Notes: generated from the letters alone by a model not told the origin. Positions 45,995 through 57,190 are shown, counted from the first letter of the stretch. The stretch is 64,000 nt of DNA from Bactrocera neohumeralis (GCF_024586455.1 NC_065921.1:30687135-30751134), one strand, 5' to 3'. Program-made: numbers and translations.

Positions 45995-47745
45995 TTTGAG
46001 TGAAAACTTGACTTACCACCCATGGAACCACATCAGATCGGAAGCGCTGAAGATCGCACCCCTACATGCCAAACAGCACGCGTACAGAGCGGGCAGATCC
46101 ACTAACACTGCTCTGTACCAACTCACATCTGAGTTGCAAGATTCGCTGGATAATGGCGAGTTTGCGATTTGCGCCTTTCAGTCATTGAGGGTGTTTTGCG
46201 ACTAGGATAGAAGCCCTAGCCCTGCGCACTAGAGTGGCGGAAACAACGGTGGGGAAAGCAAGATCCGTCTTGGCACCACAAGGCGCTGCCCACAGGGTGG
46301 AGTACTATCTCTCTGTTATGTAGCCTGGTAGTAGATGAGCTCCTTGAATTGCTCACCAGCAATGGAATCCGCTGTCAAGGGTACGCGGACGACATTGTCA
46401 TAATGGCGCGAGGTAGATTTGAGAACACTCTCTGTGACATTGTTCAAAGGGGCTTACACCTAGCGAAGGGATGGTGCAACACGGTAGGGCTAAATATTAA
46501 CCCGGCAAAAGCTACCGTAATCCCTTTCACTAAGCGTAGATCTCTTCCGGGTTTGAGGTCCCTAACAATTGGAGGCATGGATTTGGAGATGTCGAAGGAG
46601 GTCAAATTCCTTGGCCTCACTTTAGACTCATTCTTACGGTGGGGTAGGCATTTGGACTTAACGCTGTCCAAAGCAACTAAAGCACTTATGATATGCAGAC
46701 GCCTGGCCGGCAGATCCTGGGGATGCAATGATGCAAGCCAAGTATCATTAGATGGCTGTATACCATGATTGTAAGGCCTATTGTCACCTATGGAGCGGTT
46801 GCTTCTTCGGTGGTCCGGAGACTGTCAAAGCTGCAAAGGCTTGCCTGTGTCTGTGCTTCGGGGCAATGCGCACATGCCCCACGGTGGAACTGGAAGTCAT
46901 TCTGGAGCTCACACCGCTGCATGAGGTGATCAAACAAGTAGCAGAACATACTATGCTGCTAATGTCAGCAGAGGGCTGCGGAAGAGGGAAGCTAATGTCC
47001 TCTCGACAGATGGAAGCACTAGCGGAGAGTACACCGCTAGCCCTCCTCCCAAAGACGGCACCACGAAGAGGATAAATTTCAAAAAGAACTTCAGAGTTAC
47101 TCTGGGCAGCAAGACGGAGTGGAGTGATTCCATGCTGGAAATGATGCTGGAAGACAGTACAATCCAGTGGTTCACTGAGGGCTCAAAACCATCTGAAGGT
47201 ATTGGGGCAGGTATTGCGGGACCGCGTACTAAGCTGTCCATACCAATGGTATGCATCCCAAGTATCTTTCAGGCTGAAGTTTTTGCTATATGTGAGTGCG
47301 TAGAAGTCAACCTTCGACGCAACAATCGCAACCAGCGCATCGCCATCCTCAGCGATAGTCAAGCGGCACTAAAAGCGATCTCAGCATATGAGATCAAATC
47401 GCTTTTAGTAGAGGAATGCATAGAAAAGCTAAACCGCCTATCTTTGTGCAACCGGGTGCCAGGGCATAAAGGGATAGAAAGAAATGTAAGGGCCGACGAA
47501 CTGGCGTCCAAGATGATGGGACCAGACCAGCACACCTAATTCTGGATTGTACATCGATTTGCAGAAGAAGGCTTAAGGCCCTGGGTTCTATATACATTGG
47601 CAGGGATCACGTCACATCAGTAGCGCCCAGCAAACTCCTGGAACTATTCAGGCTGCTGGAACTTGCGGAAGACATGTGATATAGGAGAGGGCATAGTAGA
47701 CCCTAGGTCGCAGTGCATTACTTCATTAATAATATATCTATCTAT
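45995..47745 (+). mobile_element. LOA/R1-type LINE: RT end plus RNase H
   Basis: RT: LHAKQHAYRAGRSTNTALYQ (46060), then NGIRCQGYADDIVIMARGRF (46359; intact YADD), GLNINPAKATVIPFTKR, KEVKFLGLTLDSFLRWGRHL. After a frameshift, a thumb-like region (TCPTVELEVILELTPLHEVI 46880). RNase H at 47132-47539: WFTEGSKPSEG (first Asp replaced by Glu at 47177-47179), IFQAEVFAI (Glu), AILSDSQAAL (Asp), VPGHKGIERNVRADELASKM (His, Asp). Ends with an (ATCT)n tail near 47727-47745. Frameshifted. Confidence 0.85.
47132..47539 (+). pseudogene. LINE RNase H domain with D-to-E at the first catalytic position
   Basis: A 135-codon open frame covering the whole RNase H fold of the LINE above. The usual order Asp-Glu-Asp-(His)-Asp is present as Glu-Glu-Asp-His-Asp. 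RNase H removes template RNA during retrotransposition; the substitution would be expected to impair metal binding. The rest of the domain is well conserved. Confidence 0.75.
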
Positions 47746-47943
47746 CTATCACCCATATAACTAATAATAACTGACTTTACTCTTATGATTAGTATTTTAG
47801 TATGTGGTATTGTGTGGTATTATGAAAAATAGATAAAATCTGGTCCATACTACACCTACTGCCATATACTACATACTATATAATGGTTTTCGTTTTTCTA
47901 ACAAACCTTATGTGTCTGTCAGTGTATGTGTTATATGGGTCTA

Positions 47944-48175
47944 TGAAATAACTCCCGCGAAATAAGTCCCACTTTTGAAAACGAAATAAGTCCCACCAAA
48001 AATTGCTTAAAAAAAATAAATAACTCCCGCGAAATAAGTCCCACTTTTGAAAACGAATTAAGTCCCACCAAAATGAAATGATTTAAAAATTTACTTGAAA
48101 TGAAATAACTCCCACTCAAAATGAAATAACTCCCCCGTGAATAATATATTTCTTAAATGAAATAAGTCCCACTTT
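47944..48175. repeat. Nine-copy AAATAA(G/C)TCCC motif cluster
   Basis: Nine occurrences of AAATAAGTCCCAC or variants (near 47947, 47961, 47983, 48018, 48032, 48056, 48102, 48124, 48160), all on the same strand, including a 50-bp block tandemly repeated with about one mismatch (47950-48001 and 48021-48072). Lies directly upstream of the ORF at 48243. Could be promoter or operator-like sites, or subterminal transposase-binding repeats. Confidence 0.85.
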
Positions 48176-48242
48176 TTCACTGTTTAATGCGATTTCAAAT
48201 AAGAAGTATTTGGCTCTTCGAAAAAAACACTCGTCGAATAAT

Positions 48243-48608
48243 ATGAATAATCAAAGCAGAGGAATAATAAAGAAAAATCGTATGCAAGCTTGCAGAAGGC
48301 TTCTTAATGGAATGGATATTACGAATTTTGATAGAGTTCCAGAATTTATTACTAATTCTTTTTTCGATCAAGGAACGTATAGAGAACGCCTACTAGTAAC
48401 AACGTTTGGATTCGTAAATGGATTAAGTACAGATCAATTGTTCTTATTATTAAGATTGAAACCGTTTCGGAAGGACCATCAGATTAAAATTATCGACCTT
48501 TATAAATGGCTTGAAGATCCAGTGCATGGTAGACGGTATTATAGTTTTAACGTGGCATTGGGATTAGTTGTATTTTGTAATGGTGATATTAGAAAACATG
48601 GAACATGA
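48243..48608 (+). CDS. Unrecognised compact intact ORF, 121 aa
   Basis: ATG at 48243 (an upstream-open frame extends to 48210 without ATG) to TGA at 48606-48608. The basic N-terminus (NNQSRGIIKKNRMQACRRLL) is followed by a conserved-looking core: FVNGLSTDQLFLLLRLKPF, IIDLYKWLEDPVHGRRYYSF, NVALGLVVFCNGD. No stop or frameshift, and a polyadenylation signal AATAAA only about 25 nt after the stop (48633-48638). I do not recognise the family. The compact organisation and lack of neighbours suggest a mobile-element or endogenised-virus gene rather than a host gene, but this is inference. Confidence 0.55.
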   Translation: MNNQSRGIIKKNRMQACRRLLNGMDITNFDRVPEFITNSFFDQGTYRERLLVTTFGFVNGLSTDQLFLLLRLKPFRKDHQIKIIDLYKWLEDPVHGRRYYSFNVALGLVVFCNGDIRKHGT

Positions 48609-48937
48609 ATTCCAATTTCCTACTAAAAATATAATAAAACACATACATACATAATTACGTCAACAATTTTTTTTAATGTTGTTTTTCCAGTAGTTAAGTT
48701 CGGCACCTATTTGTACACATTTCTATAAAGTTTTTTTATTATAGTAAGTATAAAGTAATTAATAACAAAAAAAGGAGAGCCATGAGAGATAAGGACAAAA
48801 AATTATGGTTGTCCCTTTTACGAAATGTCCAATATATAACTTTTTGCATAAGAAAAAAAGAGAAATAAAGCCATAATGGCCTTATATTCCATGGCTCTAT
48901 CGCACCCCTCAATAAAAAAAATAATTTATTTATCAGA

Positions 48938-49150
48938 TAAATATTTGAAGGGTTTCATGAACTTCTGCACGACAGAATGGACATACTAGTTCACTGGTTT
49001 GATCAATTTTGTGAGTTTGCATTATAAGACAAGGAAAAAATAAGATATTTGCTGCTTTATGAAACAAACCACACACATAATATTATTAATTGTATTCTGT
49101 TTGGTTTCAATATGGTTTATCGACTCGTCTTCAATGTCCTCTTCCAAATA
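48938..49150 (-). pseudogene. RING-finger-like remnant
   Basis: On the minus strand: acidic segment YLEEDIEDESINH, then CVVCF, a 1-nt frameshift, HKAANILFFPC, and after a gap in the motif VCPFCRAEVHETLQIFI with a stop. C-x2-C ... PC ... CPxC-R is the skeleton of a RING-HC domain (IAP-like). The central C-x-H-x2-C residues are absent or mutated, so zinc binding would be incomplete. Convergent with the ORF at 48243. Confidence 0.5.
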
Positions 49151-51544
49151 TGATAATTCTTCAAAAAGATCTTCATCAGTGTGACCCGTGTTATATATAT
49201 AGTATATGCATATATAAAATTTCTGGGATTTCGATCCTCAGGTTGACGTTTTACATCTTAAAGTATTTCCCTTGCTTTGATTTCTGCAAGGTGCAAGAGT
49301 ATAAAATGCTTGGTAGCGCCTAACTTAGCCTTTCCTTACATTTGGAATCACGGTATAGTAGGTGCAAAAAACCCCCATTCTAGTTAATAAATATTTTTTC
49401 CAAAATTAAAATTAAAATAGTATATGCGTCACCGCCACACTGTACAACAAATTGACAAGTGGAAAGATTGCAATAAAAGCCAATAATAATAGACACTTTG
49501 CATTTGCGAACTTTATTAGGAGTACTCTTGACTTTTATGACTTACAACAAGCTAGGCTTACGGAACAAGAGTTAATTTAGTTAAAAATCAAACCTTCTTG
49601 CTAAAGTTAATATAATAAGAAATAAATTATTATAACATTGAATGATTGCGTCCAACAAATTTTAGTACTGTCTTGATTTTAATATTATTTTCAAATATTC
49701 CGTGTATTTTGTGCACAATTTCATACCATAAAACAATACTGGCTATAATAAAAGTTTATTTTCAGAACAAAATTCAAATATTACGGTAATTTATCCGCAA
49801 CAAAACATTAAAATTTAGCAGCACTCAGATATTCGCAATTACGTACGAAAAACATTGTAGGTTTTTTTCTTGGAGTCTTTAAATTAAAAACTGTTGGAAT
49901 AAGTGTTGTAAGAAACTCAGAGGAGGGTTATACAATCAAAATATATACTAGAAAAAAAGTAGAGATCATCTGATAAACAGCGAAAATCGACATAATGCGT
50001 TGAGCCCTGAAGCTTGAAACATTTGTCTCTATAAAACACAATCTAAAAGAGATGAGGCGGATATTTGGTATAGTACACTGCTATCTCCCTACAACAAGTT
50101 AAATAGTTTGATCTTAAAAATTCCCATATTTGCGACTTTGATTTTAACCCTAACAGTTTAGGAAATAATTTTTTGCTCTTAAAATAATCAAAGATTTGAT
50201 TAAGTTAAGCCGATAGAGCTTATCAAAAGTTTAGAAGCGGTAAAAATTGATTAATACTTGTATGAGCTTTTTTGGTAATACAATAAATAAAGACAAAACA
50301 GGGTAGTTTGCACTGTTAATTTGAGGCACGACTCCGGTTACTTTGGCTGTCGGTAAAAACACGAATTTCGGTATAAATGGGTATGTACGAATAGGGGATC
50401 TTCTCCAGAGGAGGAATATGCAAAAGAATATCGTTGCTAACACTTATATTTTTTAAAATATTCCCGATTACAAATTAAAATTTTTTTACTCAAGTTTCAC
50501 AAAATGTTTTCACATTTTCATATTTTACTTTTATTTTGTAATATTTTAGCTATATTTCTTAATATAAAAATCACTTAGCACACTCATCGTTGAAAATGTT
50601 AGATTGTTTTTAATTATGAGGAGCATTATTTCTTTCAGTTCTTTAAAAAAATAACCCTGGTGGAGCCAATATCCAGGGTGACTGAAGTACTTTCGCGTAG
50701 TACTCTTTTAAAAATCTAAGTATTTTATTACGTAATATTATTATTGAAATATATATACTATATGGAAAGATTCTTTATACTCATTTTAATTTGAAATACA
50801 ATTTCTAGACGCTTGTTTTTATTAGAACTAAGATTGCTAAATAAAGAAAGAGGAATTATATCGAAATAGAGAAATTCAGCCATATTTGCTTGTTATCATA
50901 TAGCAGCGCTCCATTTCCTCCATACATAAATGATGCTCACTACGAGTGCAAAAAGTAATTTTTAAAATAAAAAAATTCTTACTTTTAAAACCTACAAAAA
51001 GTGTAAATTGTGAATTGCTTAAATGTTTACTGTTTAATTAAATGAATTTGAAGTGAAAAATGTGCATTAAGTGTGCTAAATGTAGTGAAATAGCTTGTTG
51101 AAATGTTCGAATTTTGGGAATTTTTGAACTTTAAAGTCGAATATCTCGTAAACTAAGCTTTGACGGTACGTATAACCTTCCCGTTTCCAACGGTACCTTC
51201 AGATCGCGCCGACAAAGACATCGGAAGTGTGCCTAATTTGTTGCTTTCTAACTGTTAAAAACTGATAATTTGAAAGTTTAGATTAAAAAAGCGAGCTATG
51301 ATCATGCTCTGCTATGTCTACCGTTTCTTAATCTGGATCTACGTGTTCACACAATTACTACCCCATCAGCAGCTACAGTGATGTGTATCACCTTGGCCCT
51401 GGCCTTTAACAAGGTTTTATTAAAGCTTAGAGCACCAAAGGAAACTTGGAAGCTGTGCCGTGGACGGCCACATATTAATATTCGTTTGCGAAATATGTAA
51501 ATATGAAATAAATGTGTAGAACCAATTGAGTAAACAGGGAACCA
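49151..51544. other. Long AT-rich intergenic/intron DNA
   Basis: Only a degraded hairpin-type repeat end (GCAAGAGTATAAAATGCTTG near 49290). No coding motifs or terminal repeats seen in the rest. Confidence 0.45.
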
Positions 51545-51554
51545 TATAATAATA

Positions 51555-51665
51555 ATCAGGCGAAGGGGGCCGTCGCCCCGGGCGCAACGTCTTGGGGGCG
51601 GCAAAACGAGCTTCGTTGTTTTTAATATTCAGAAAAATACTTCATCAAATTTTTTTACAAAATCT
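51555..51665. mobile_element. hAT-like element fragment
   Basis: GGGGGCCGTCGCCCCGGGCG, CAACGTCTTGGGGG and AAAAATACTTCATCAAAT correspond, reversed, to 24910-25000. It is interrupted at 51666 by the TIR element. Confidence 0.7.
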
Positions 51666-53238
51666 ATATATCGTCACCTGAAATGCAAAATAACGTAACA
51701 TCACTTTTCGTAGGTTTACAGGAGAAGCAAAAAACCGTATAAAAAGAAAACCACTTGAGATATTGAAACAAAATTTTCAAATCTGAATTAACATGAACCT
51801 ATAAGTATATTTTAGAAAAAAATAATGAAAAAATTAAGCAAATTTTATAGTAGGTGTCTTACGTTATTTTGAATTTTCATTTCTGAAACAAAATAACGTA
51901 TGATCAATCTAAATTTGTATAAAAATTAAAAATTTGAATATTAATACTTTTTTTTTTTAATTTTAAATAAAAACAGTATCAAGTTTTTTCATATTTCATG
52001 TTATTTTTATTATTAATATGTACATAAGTACAGGAAAAAATCTAAATATTTCAAGCTAAAAAATGGGGATAATGTTTAATTTTTTTTTTTATTAAATAAC
52101 TAATTATTCAAAAGGTATATTATCATAAAAGTAATAACAGTCTACTGGAATTAAAGCTTCTAGGTCTTGCAGATGTTGCCATTTCTTCTTAGTTATTGTT
52201 AAACTTTGCAATAGAATAGGCTGCTGAATTCCTAAAAAAGCACGGGTCTGATTACTTGGATCATGGAGTCGCTAAAACGAACTCTGGCGGCTCCTTCTCT
52301 ACCCATATTCCGAGGGAGTTGTGGGTGGGAAGAAGCCGTTGGAGAAAAGTTACAGTGAGCTTCTTCATGGATGGGTCAAAGGTGGAGGGGTCTACATACT
52401 GTCAGGAGCTCTCTATCAACTCCAGTTTCTCCAACTTCCTAAGTATTACAGTGTCTTCCAGGCCGAGATTGGAGCCATTAAGGTAGCAGTAGATTTACTA
52501 CTCCAGAGTGCACCCTGCTTCAGAGGAGTGACCATCGACTCAGATAGCAGAGCGGCGATTCCAGCCTTGAACTCATTAACAATGAGAGAATTCAGAGCTG
52601 ATCGAAGACCTAACCTCGCTATCAATAGCATCGAGTGCCATGAGCTAGCAAGAAGAGTCTTACCAGACGCCATCTGCAGAAGCTGTATGGAAAAAGATTA
52701 GGTGGAAACAACTCAACACTTCCTTCTTGGCTGTCTTGAGTTAGGGAGGTCAGGACTTAATCACTTGGGGGCGCATACCTTCAGACATCCCACCGAACTG
52801 GCGGGAAGCGTTTTGTTAATTTATAAGTTCGAACACAGGAGTTATTCTTTTCTATGGCCTCACAAAGGACTACATATGCACATATATGTATATAGTCGTC
52901 CACGTTCGATCAACGATGTAGCCTAAACTTACCAAAGCACATTGAACTTAATCACTAAAAATAAACATAAACAATAAATGAAGGCTAACTTCGATATAAA
53001 ACAAAAAAACACTCTGTTATATTTACATACTTTAGTGATGATACGTTACTTTGTTTAACGAAATCAAGCACTTGATGATACGTTTTTTTGAATTTTTAAT
53101 ATAGCTTGGGTATTTTTGATCGCAGAAGCTTAAAATTTGCGACACATATGTAATACGATGTGATGAATCGTAATCAGTAAAAAACTAAATTTTGAATTTT
53201 TTGATGATACGTTATTTTGCATTTCAGGTGACGATATA
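51666..53238. mobile_element. DNA element with 31-bp perfect inverted repeats
   Basis: Positions 51666-51696 and 53208-53238 are exact reverse complements over 31 bp (core CACCTGAAATGCAAAATAAC). Shorter echoes of the end occur inside (ACAAAATAACGTATGATC near 51890; GATGATACGTTACTTTG near 53038). The interior carries no transposase but includes a LINE 3' fragment (52250-52925). TA-like flanks. Family not recognised. Confidence 0.82.
52250..52925 (+). mobile_element. LINE RNase H and zinc-knuckle tail inside a TIR element
   Basis: Reads FMDGSKVEG (first Asp block, F-M for Y-T), YYSVFQAEIGAIKVAVDLLL (Glu block), VTIDSDSRAAIPALNS (Asp block), then a deletion to ECHELARRVLPDAICRSCME, a knuckle VETTQHFLLGC, and LNHLGAHTFRHPTELAG. 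Frameshifted at 52320-52360 and 52700. Same LINE family as 13870-14285. Confidence 0.78.
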
Positions 53239-53428
53239 TACATATATAAATAAAAATGAATCGCCGAAATGTATGTACGCTCATAACTCAATAACGCCTG
53301 GACCAATTTGGCCAATTCTTTTTCTTAAATGTTCGTTGAAGTTCAAAGATGGTTTTTACGGCGAGAAAAATTCGAATAATTTCCGGAAAACCCCTAAAAA
53401 CAGCCTTTTTATTTTCCCCATACAAACG

Positions 53429-53470
53429 TTACATACATACATACATACATATGTACATACATACATACAA
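53429..53470. repeat. (ACAT)n microsatellite
   Basis: Imperfect run of ACATACATACATAC interrupted by ATATGTAC. Confidence 0.9.
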
Positions 53471-53681
53471 ATGAATGTTTGTTTGTTAATAACACTAAGA
53501 AAACGGTTGATGAAATTTTTAAATGTTGTTTGTTTAGAAACAAATACCTTATACTTTTCATGAAGAGAAGTCGGAAAATTGGACAATTCCAAAAGGTAAC
53601 ATTTTTCATACACATTTTTTTAAATTTTTGTTTGTTTTGTTTTTCAATATTTTGATTCACATATAACCTCTTCAGACCCTG

Positions 53682-54342
53682 GGTACACATATGTGCACTT
53701 GAAATTTCACTGAACTTCATCATCTTAGTGACATTTTATGGTAAAGGTTTGTACTACAAATTTTTTCTAAAGCTTTCAAAGTTTCCACTATTTATCACTA
53801 AGTGGCCCTAAACACTTATTTTTTGTGTATTTATCTAATTTTAATATGACAGTTGAGAATTTTTGCAAGAGACGCCTAGTCAGTAACTTTGAAAATCAAT
53901 AAAAAATCAATTGTTCACTTGTTTTTGGTAATTCAAAGTGGATACTACAGTTGAAGTGTTGGATTATCGTGTAAAAAGGTAGGTTTTACATTTTTCTTAA
54001 TTCTACCCGCGTAACTTTTCCTTATTTTCTGTGGTGCACATATGTGTACCTCAGGACTAAACATTAGTTTTGTGTAATGTATGACCGATTTTCAGTTTCA
54101 ACATGGACGACCGAGAAATTGAGGCTTTATTGAATGATAGCGACTTGGACTTCTCTGGAGATAGCGATGATGAGTNNNNNNNNNNNNNNNNNNNNNNNNN
54201 NNNNNNNNNNNNNNNNNNNNNNNNNNNNNNNNNNNNNNNNNNNNNNNNNNNNNNNNNNNNNNNNNNNNNNNNNNNCATACTTATGTTGATGCCAAAACGA
54301 ACGCGACCTCTTCGTGGCATCGTAACAAATTTTAATCTGTAA
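53682..54342 (+). mobile_element. piggyBac-like N-terminal ORF fragment with gap
   Basis: The ORF at 54103 starts MDDREIEALLNDSDLDFSGD, an acidic N-terminus like those of piggyBac transposases, and is cut by the 100-N gap. The short post-gap frame (PKRTRPLRGIVTNFNL) may not belong. Upstream, a 17-bp inverted repeat GGTACACATATGTGCAC (53682-53698) recurs inverted at 54034-54050. Family call is tentative. Confidence 0.45.
54176..54275. other. Assembly gap (100 N)
   Basis: Second placeholder gap of 100 N, inside a transposon-like ORF. Together with the first gap it delimits the 38959-54175 piece, which carries the inverted Ogt exon. Confidence 0.99.
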
Positions 54343-55664
54343 TTGAGCACTTTATGTGAAACACACATAACGTTTTCACTGAATAAATTTCAATAATTTT
54401 TTTTTGAGTAGCCGGAATAAAGAAAGCAAACGACAAATTTGACAATTGAAAAACAAAAGGAAAAAAGTTGAAAAAAAAATGTTTGTATGAAAAAAAGTCC
54501 AATTTTCCGACTTTTCCTAACGAAAAGGATACGGTTTTTTTATTTCTAAACTTTCCTCGATCCACAGCGAACAGCCTCTGAAAATTTCATCAAGATTGGT
54601 TCAGCCGTTCCGTTTGTATGGGAAAAAGAAAAGGGATCTTTTTAGGGGTTTTCCGGCAATTATTCGGATCTTTTTCGCCATAAATTCATTGATCTCTTAT
54701 AATTTTTGTAGCGCCGAAAGAAGTCATTTGAAAAGACGAATTGTACTCTTGTATATGATTTAAAAAATGTTTCGATTCTGGTGATGTAAATTAATAATTG
54801 TAATGGTTCAGGAGGCGGTTCAAATTCCGGCAATTTTACTTTCCCGTTAGCGCAACACATTCCAGCCGTTTCACCCGAGATAACATGGGCATATAACATC
54901 CATCATTCCAGTATATCCATGTACATTATAGTCGATTGAAAACACGACGTAATCATATTCGCGTAGGTCTTGCTGGATTTCTTGCATGATGAGCTTCTTC
55001 AAATCTATTTCGTGGACGTCGCACTGTACTTTGTGATACTCTTTGTGACAACACGCCCCGAGCATTTCGAGTACGTCGACCTATGTTTGATTTTGGACGT
55101 GTCGGCATTTTCTTTAAACTAATTTCTTATATGATCACTTCGTTTGAAACACACATAAAGCTTTCGCTGAATAATTTTCAATAATTATTCTTTTAAATAA
55201 CCGGAATAAAAAAGCAAACGACCGAAATTGAACGATTAAAATAATTTACAAATCAAAATATTGAAAAACAAAACAAAAAAGAATTGTATGAAAAGTCACT
55301 TTTTGGAAATTTCCAATTTTTCGACTTTTCTTTATGAAAAGTATATGGTTTTTTTATATCTAACCCTTTCCAGATCCACAGCGAACAACTTCTGATTTCA
55401 TGAAGATTGGTTCCGCCGTTCTCGAACGTTAGCGTTACATATGTACATATGTATACATACGTAAAAATATATACGTTTGTATGGGAAAAAGAAAAGGGGT
55501 GTTTTTAGGGGTTTTCCGGTAACTTTCGTAATTTTTTCTTACCTAAGAACCTTCTCCTCATAATAACAAAAACAACAAAAAAAAAATCAGCCAAATCGGT
55601 TCAGCCGTTTATGAGTGATGAAATTACAAAGAAAGTGGCATTGATTTTTATATACTTATATAGA

Positions 55665-57190
55665 TTTTGTAGCATGTAGTTCGGTACCAGTATTGATTAA
55701 AATTGGTTCACCTTTAAGTTCGGAAAAAAGTCTTCACTCGATTCTGGGAGACTGTTCGGGGGTAGAAAGGGGAGGTCTACATTGGTGAAAGGTGAATGCG
55801 TTGAGAAGTGTGTGGGAGCGCCATTATTAAATAATGTCATTTTGTGGTTTATTGTAAGGTTTTCAATTATCAAGCCTCTTGCATTTGATTTGGGAGAGCC
55901 CCAAAGTGGATTCCAAATATTGAAGGTGCCAACTCATAAGACAGGTTTGAGAAGCTGTTTATACATATACCTTAGGTCAGTTTCGTTAAACGCTTGTTGG
56001 GGAGGAATTGTATGTATTGACTATACAAATTGAATGATTAACTTTTAATTTCATTGTTATGGTTGACAGTGTTGAAGTTATATTAAAAATTTCGTCGATA
56101 TGTATCTTTTAACTAGTGTACCAACTCCTTGCTTGTTAGATTGTACTATAGTATGTTGTGTAAATTAAAAAAGTAGCCAAAGTATTGTTTGGGGTAAGAT
56201 TATTTTTTTAAAATATCTTATTGGAATCTGAGTCTCTTGAATACATATTACATCAGGGTTATTTTCTTTGATAAGTATCTAATTGCACATAATGGTAGTC
56301 GCTCCATTCATGCTCCACTGAATAATTTTTCCTACTAAGTAAGATAAGACTTTATAATTTAAATTTTGCTCGAAAACCCGTTCGGTACGTGGCGCCAATT
56401 GGATATTCCAAGTGAAGCCAGGTCCTTCTCCACTTGGTCCTTCCGACGGAGTGGAGTCCTTCCTATTCCTCTGCTTCCCCCGGCGGGTACTGCGTCGAAT
56501 ACTTTCAGCGCTGGAGTGTTTGCGTCCATCCTGTCAACATGACCTTGCCAGCGTAGCCGCTGTCTTTTAATTCGCTGAACTATGTCATGTCGTCGCATGC
56601 ATCGACATACAGCTCATAGTTCCATCTAATTCGACATTCGCGGTGGCCAACGCGCAAAGGAACATAAATCTTTCGCAGAACTATTGTTTCGAAAACTCGC
56701 AATGTCGACTCATCAGATGTTGTCATCGTCCATGCTTCTGCATTGCCCATCGAGAGAGAACTTTACTTCTCAATTGCCTACTTAGTCCGAAGTAGCACCT
56801 GTTGGCAAGAGATATTCTGCGTTGGATTTCGAGGCTGACGTTGTTGTTGGTGTTGATGCTGATGCTGGTTCCAAGATAGACGTCTGTTTGTTTGATGACG
56901 GGAGATATTTCGTCTTGCCCTCGTTCACTACCAGACTCATTTGCTTTGCTTCTTTGTCTAACCTGAAGAAAGCAGAACTAACGTCGCGGATGTTGAGGTC
57001 AATGATATCAATATCATCAGCGTATGCCAGCAGCTGTACACTCTTAAAAAAGATTGTATCTGCTCGATTAAGTTTTGCAGCTCAAATTATTTTCTCCAGA
57101 AGTAGGTTGAAAAAGTCACACGAAAGGGGCTCGCCTTGTCTGAAACCTCTTTTGGTTGCTGCTCAACCAGCAGCAGATTGAAGAAGTCGC
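55665..57190 (-). repeat. Duplicated LINE/RTE block, copy 2
   Basis: Counterpart of 31767-33310. Its left edge coincides exactly with the 5' end of a Helitron (TCTATATAAG on the minus strand, 55664). It includes an extra deletion near 56743 (about 55 bp: the ILLYGAEA region is missing). Confidence 0.88.

Larger units (their letters stand above)
53240..55664 (-). mobile_element. Helitron (non-autonomous), with opposed ends and nested DNA
   Basis: On the minus strand the element begins TCTATATAAGTATATAAAAA at 55664 (5' TC after host A), the typical arthropod Helitron start, followed by AAACGGCTGAACCGATTTGG. Coding remnants: MPTRPKSNIGRRTRNAR (55084), then MCCANGKVKLPEFEPPPEPL (54870-54800) and NSCFQ-like residues. 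The helicase and Rep domains are missing. The left end (53240) shows an inverted 5'-type start (ATATATAAATAAAAATGAAT), so two Helitron heads face each other. GGGGTTTTCC-containing blocks at 53375, 54640 and 55510 are repeated. Confidence 0.75.

Noticed and set aside
47944..48175. Regularly repeated motif considered as a CRISPR-like array
   Set aside because: Spacing is irregular, spacers share sequence with the repeats, and the genome is eukaryotic.
53356..53613. Cys/Tyr/Val-rich minus-strand frame near 53420-53470
   Set aside because: It is the translation of an (ACAT)n microsatellite.
54276..54342. Post-gap frame as the continuation of the piggyBac-like ORF
   Set aside because: No recognisable piggyBac residues, and the gap length and frame are unknown.
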